Origin: Platynereis dumerilii | Lineage: Eukaryota; Annelida; Polychaeta; Phyllodocida; Nereididae | Length of the DNA stretch: 64,000 nucleotides | Direction: 5' to 3' | Assembly (NCBI GenBank): GCA_026936325.1 | Contig: JAPTHN010000003.1 | Span: forward strand, 62,833,192 to 62,897,191 | Shown here: positions 60,601 to 64,000 of the stretch, piece after piece | How the letters are laid out: every line of letters begins with the position of its first letter | Numbering within the stretch: position 1 is the stretch's first letter | Program-made: the position numbers and the translations under genes | The notes under the pieces: model-generated | What the model was told of the DNA's origin: nothing | Database searches by the model: none | Seen by the model: only the letters and a program-made list of their open reading frames with translations

Positions 60601-62500
60601 TTTCCCATAGCCATGCTCACATATCATTCACAATACTTTTGTCCATATGTAAAATCTATCAAACAGTTACTTACGTGGCAGTAATAATTCAAAAGAAATA
60701 TATAGCCCATTGGTAAAACCAAGCCTAATCTCTGGTGGAAAAAGTGCATCTGGAAAAGACTATGTATCACGCTGCTTTATGAAACCAATGTTCAAAGTAA
60801 CAATGCTGACAACAAAGTGTATACCAATTGTAATTTTTCCTGACAGAGAAGTCGGGACAAGAAAGATCACCAAAGTGAAAAAGTCCTTCTCTACTATTTC
60901 TTCATATAGTCTTGTACATCTCCTATCCTCCTTTCTCTTCTGTAAGTTGGTGACAGTATTTTTCTTCATCAGAATGCTAAGGCTTCGACTCATTGTCTGT
61001 CCTAATTATGAAGAAATGAAAAAGATGTTATCTGTAGGATGACAGGATGAAATTCAGACTCCTCCTAGCAATGAACATGGATGTATTTTAATTGAGGCAA
61101 TGAATGAAAGATATATCCAAATGCCTCACACCATTCTGGTTCAATTTACTCCTGCCGTCAATATGAGTTTCTCGAATTAAAAGTAATGCTGGAGACACTG
61201 TAACACCTTTTAGATACATTCAATGCACTGTTGTCTTGAGATTTCTAGTTAGTGATTCCACTGGAGGTTGGACTATACTCATGGGTATATCCAGTAGAGT
61301 GTTAGACTGCAATCAGGTATTCTGTTGAATTTTCAGAGAGGAGGCAAAAGAGCCAAGTGTGCAGACCCTTTGGGAGCTTGATCTCTGTGGATAGTAGAGT
61401 CAGCTCTGGTATTATTGACCGATTCGCAAGTTTGCTTGAAGATTAACTGGCTGGGAGAACCTGTTTGCTTTGTTCAAAGCCAGCCCAACAAAGCACTGTA
61501 TTGACCTGCAAACCCCCATGTACTGTCTCAACAGTAATAATTTTGTGGATATTCATCGCTGGTTGTTAGTGTAAAATGAATGATGATAATCTATATAAAT
61601 AAAAGTGTAATGACAGTGCTTGATGAAACCGGTGAAGTATCAATGCTGACAGCAATATGTATCCTATTGTACACTGTATAACGTTTCAAGACAGAGAAGG
61701 CTCTCCGAAGTGAAAAAGTCCTTCTCTACTTCATATAGACTTGTACATCTCTAATCCTCCTTTCTCTTCTATAAGTCAGTGACAGAATCTTTCTACATCC
61801 TGGTATTTAGGCTTGATAATTACTTAGGCTTCGGCTCATTGTCTGTCTTAATTACCTAGAAATGAAAAGGATGTAATACAGGATGACAGGATGAAATGCA
61901 GACTATATCTCCTTGCGATGAGCATTTTTTGAATTTTAATTGAGGATATCGTTGTTAGTATAAAAAAGAGATGATAATGCAGAATATAGATGTTACACTT
62001 TTAAACACGCAATTTTCAAAATACATTATCTTTCCTCCACTGAATATTGAGTCTACATTGATTGTCATTATTATGCAGAAATGAAAAATATGTAATACAG
62101 AATGACTGGATGAAATACAGACCATCTCTATGTATTTTAATCGAAGCAATGACGATATGAAAACTCCTAATGCCCTTCACCATTCTTTTAATTTCAACCT
62201 GTTGTCACTCTGCATTCTGCAATAAGCAGTGTTTCCAGAGGAATTGTAAAACCAATAGATACATTCAACACCTCATTCCCTTTTTTTTCAAGTTAGTGAT
62301 TCCTCTGCAGCATGATATATACTATACTCATGGGCGTATCCAGTATAATACCAGGCTAGAATGTATTCAGGGGAGTTTTAAGGAGGAAACAAAGGGCCAA
62401 GTTTGCAGACCCTTATTAGGAACTGGATCTCTGTGGATTGTAGAGTCAGCTGTTCTTATTGACCGATTTGCAAGTTTGCTTGAAGATTAACTGGCTGCAC
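57640..62500. repeat. Old tandem array of 1.0-1.5-kb units, about four copies
   Basis: Blocks recur in a constant order. A block with AAAGAGCCAAGTTTGCAG ... GATTAACTGGCTG lies near 58,950, 59,880, 61,345 and 62,390. A block with GGTTAGAGCCC...GAAAGTGTTTGACA lies near 57,790, 59,425 and 60,405. A block with GAAAAAGTCCTTCTCTACT...CCTCCTTTCTCTTCT lies near 60,880 and 61,710. A block with GGATGAAATACAGACT...ATGTATTTTAATTGAGG lies near 58,700, 61,045, 61,890 and 62,105. The units are diverged and rearranged. No frame is conserved between them, so they are not repeated exons. Confidence 0.75.
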
Positions 62501-62814
62501 TTGTTTGCGGGGTGCAAAGACTCCACATCATAGTACTATATTACCACACAATCTGACATGCACTACCACATTACCCTGAAATCGTACATGTATTATTTGT
62601 CACCAATATAATTTTATGGATATTTATGGATATAAAATCTAAAAAAATAGAGTAATCGGGTAATGGTGTGGAACTTCTGATAACCAATATGCGCAAAGCT
62701 TTGTGTATTGGTATCAGCAGTGTCATAAGAAGAAGAATGTGAAGAGCATGTACTCGGTTCAATTCGATATCAGTGACACATAAGCAAAACACCAGATTGC
62801 CTGCTTCAAATTTT
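62501..62814. other. Intron-like stretch
   Basis: Nothing recognised. Confidence 0.35.
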
Positions 62815-63060
62815 TGCTCTGTTCCTCTGAGTCAAATGGACGCTATTTTGAAAGGCAGGACCATTTTGACAGCACTGATCTTGGTGAGACACATCTGTAG
62901 CACAAGCCACATGGTTATGTCTTACAAATAACACCTAACAGGCTTGTCTGCAAGAGATAAGCCAACCAACTGACAGAAAGGGTCCTCATCGAAATGCTCA
63001 AGTGACCCAAGAGACGTGCCCCATATGATAACTCTGTACTTTGTCAAACCAAAAGTATCT
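62815..63060. repeat. Dispersed repeat C, copy 2
   Basis: Partner of 38,170-38,420: CATTTTGACAGC, AATAACACCTAACAGGC and TTGTCTGCAAGAGATAAG occur in the same order. Confidence 0.6.
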
Positions 63061-64000
63061 GTCAATGGTTGTCTCCTGATATCAATCATTAGTTTTCTGT
63101 CTGTATCTCTGAAATATCATTCACTTAAAATTGACCATGTTTTTTACTATAGAATAATATGATAGATTTGAACACCTAGGGGAATGTCAGCCCTCAAAGA
63201 GTTCAGCTATCATTCTTAAAAATTAGGCATAATTTTTTGTTGTTGAAAGAACCCCATTCATCCTTGCTTATAAGACAGTCAAAGCCTTTATGACTGTTCT
63301 ATTTTTTCACAACATATTTCTTTCATAACTGGTGCTTCGCAGAAGTTTAGAAATATTTTATAAATCAGAAATGGGAGGACATTCAAAATCTTAAGAAATG
63401 GCGTTAATACCAAGGGTCCAAGACCTATTCCAGATGTATGCCATCTTTATTTGAATTTTGAATAAGTGTATTGATGTCAACTACAGAACCATACAAACTT
63501 ACATTACAATGTTTTACTTTCAGACTGACAGTGACATCCAATACTGGTTAAACATAACAACTGACCCTATTGACATGGACGTCTTTATTGACTTCAGATT
63601 GAGGAGAGTTTACTGAGAGAAATAGCACTCAGAAACTGTTTATGGTCTATTGATTGAATATGGGAAGGGAAGATCCCAACATAGTGCTAGTCGTGAGAGG
63701 ATAGGGTATGGATGTTGGAGACTGAGTGTCAGACACATGAGTGTTAGGATAGGGTAATACACTGTGTCCAATAAGCAATATAAGCCATATATCGAGAAAG
63801 ATGCAGTCAAATGTCAATAAAGAGATATATCCCGGTGAGATAAACTGTGTGAGATTTGAAAAAGGCAGGGTAACTTGCAAACTTGGCAGTGGAATACACT
63901 GTAAAATTTGAAATATTGAGTCAGCTTAAACGATTGAGATGGTTGCACAGCTAATTTGAGCTCACAATGCTTGTTGTTTTCAGTCTGGACAACCTGTCCA
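63061..64000. other. Intron-like stretch to window end
   Basis: No exon, RNA gene or repeat recognised. Confidence 0.35.

Noticed and set aside
57640-62500. Repeated exons of a gene in the tandem array (for example RKQRAKF in two units).
   Set aside because: Frame is not kept between units and splice sites are not at matching places.

Overview
The window looks like animal DNA, most likely from a marine invertebrate and possibly a deuterostome such as an echinoderm or hemichordate. That placement is inference from AT-rich sequence with long introns, tRNA-derived SINEs, many short foldback DNA transposons, and a few small minus-strand exon candidates that resemble thrombospondin type-1 (TSP1) repeats. 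There are no bacterial-style operons, rRNA genes, functional tRNA genes or CRISPR arrays. The only long reading frames are gag and pol of one Ty3/Gypsy-type LTR retrotransposon on the minus strand.

Layout. 1-13,844: a 3.19-kb host segment is present twice (312-3,505 and 10,652-13,844, about 0.7% different). Between the copies lies a 7.1-kb Ty3/Gypsy element (3,505-10,651) with one recognised LTR (3,505-3,985), pol, gag and an AT-rich leader. The right host copy runs straight through the point where the left copy is broken by the LTR, so it looks like the empty insertion site. Each host copy carries the same 57-bp exon-like sequence. 13.8-24 kb: intron-like DNA with foldback MITEs, two kinds of tRNA-derived SINE, a hAT-type MITE and a minisatellite of palindromic units. 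A TSP1-like exon lies at 15,497-15,577. 24-35 kb: GATA/GACA repeat, dispersed repeats, hAT MITE, SINEs and a near-perfect mariner-type palindrome at 33,752-34,238. 35-48 kb: mostly featureless intron-like DNA with tandem and dispersed repeats, including a 165-bp unit present three times. 48-52 kb: nested inverted-repeat elements. 52-56 kb: two more exon candidates and a SINE. 56.7-64 kb: another mariner-type foldback and an old, diverged tandem array of 1.0-1.5-kb units.

How it fits together. The best reading is that most of the window is the interior of one large minus-strand gene encoding a secreted or membrane protein with TSP1 repeats (ADAMTS-like, papilin-like or THSD7-like), with introns filled by mobile elements. 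The exon calls are weak individually. Together they share strand, plausible splice sites and Cys/Trp spacing. The host duplication around the retroelement is either a real unequal exchange between an insertion-bearing and an insertion-free chromosome, or two haplotypes joined in assembly. The sequence alone cannot decide.
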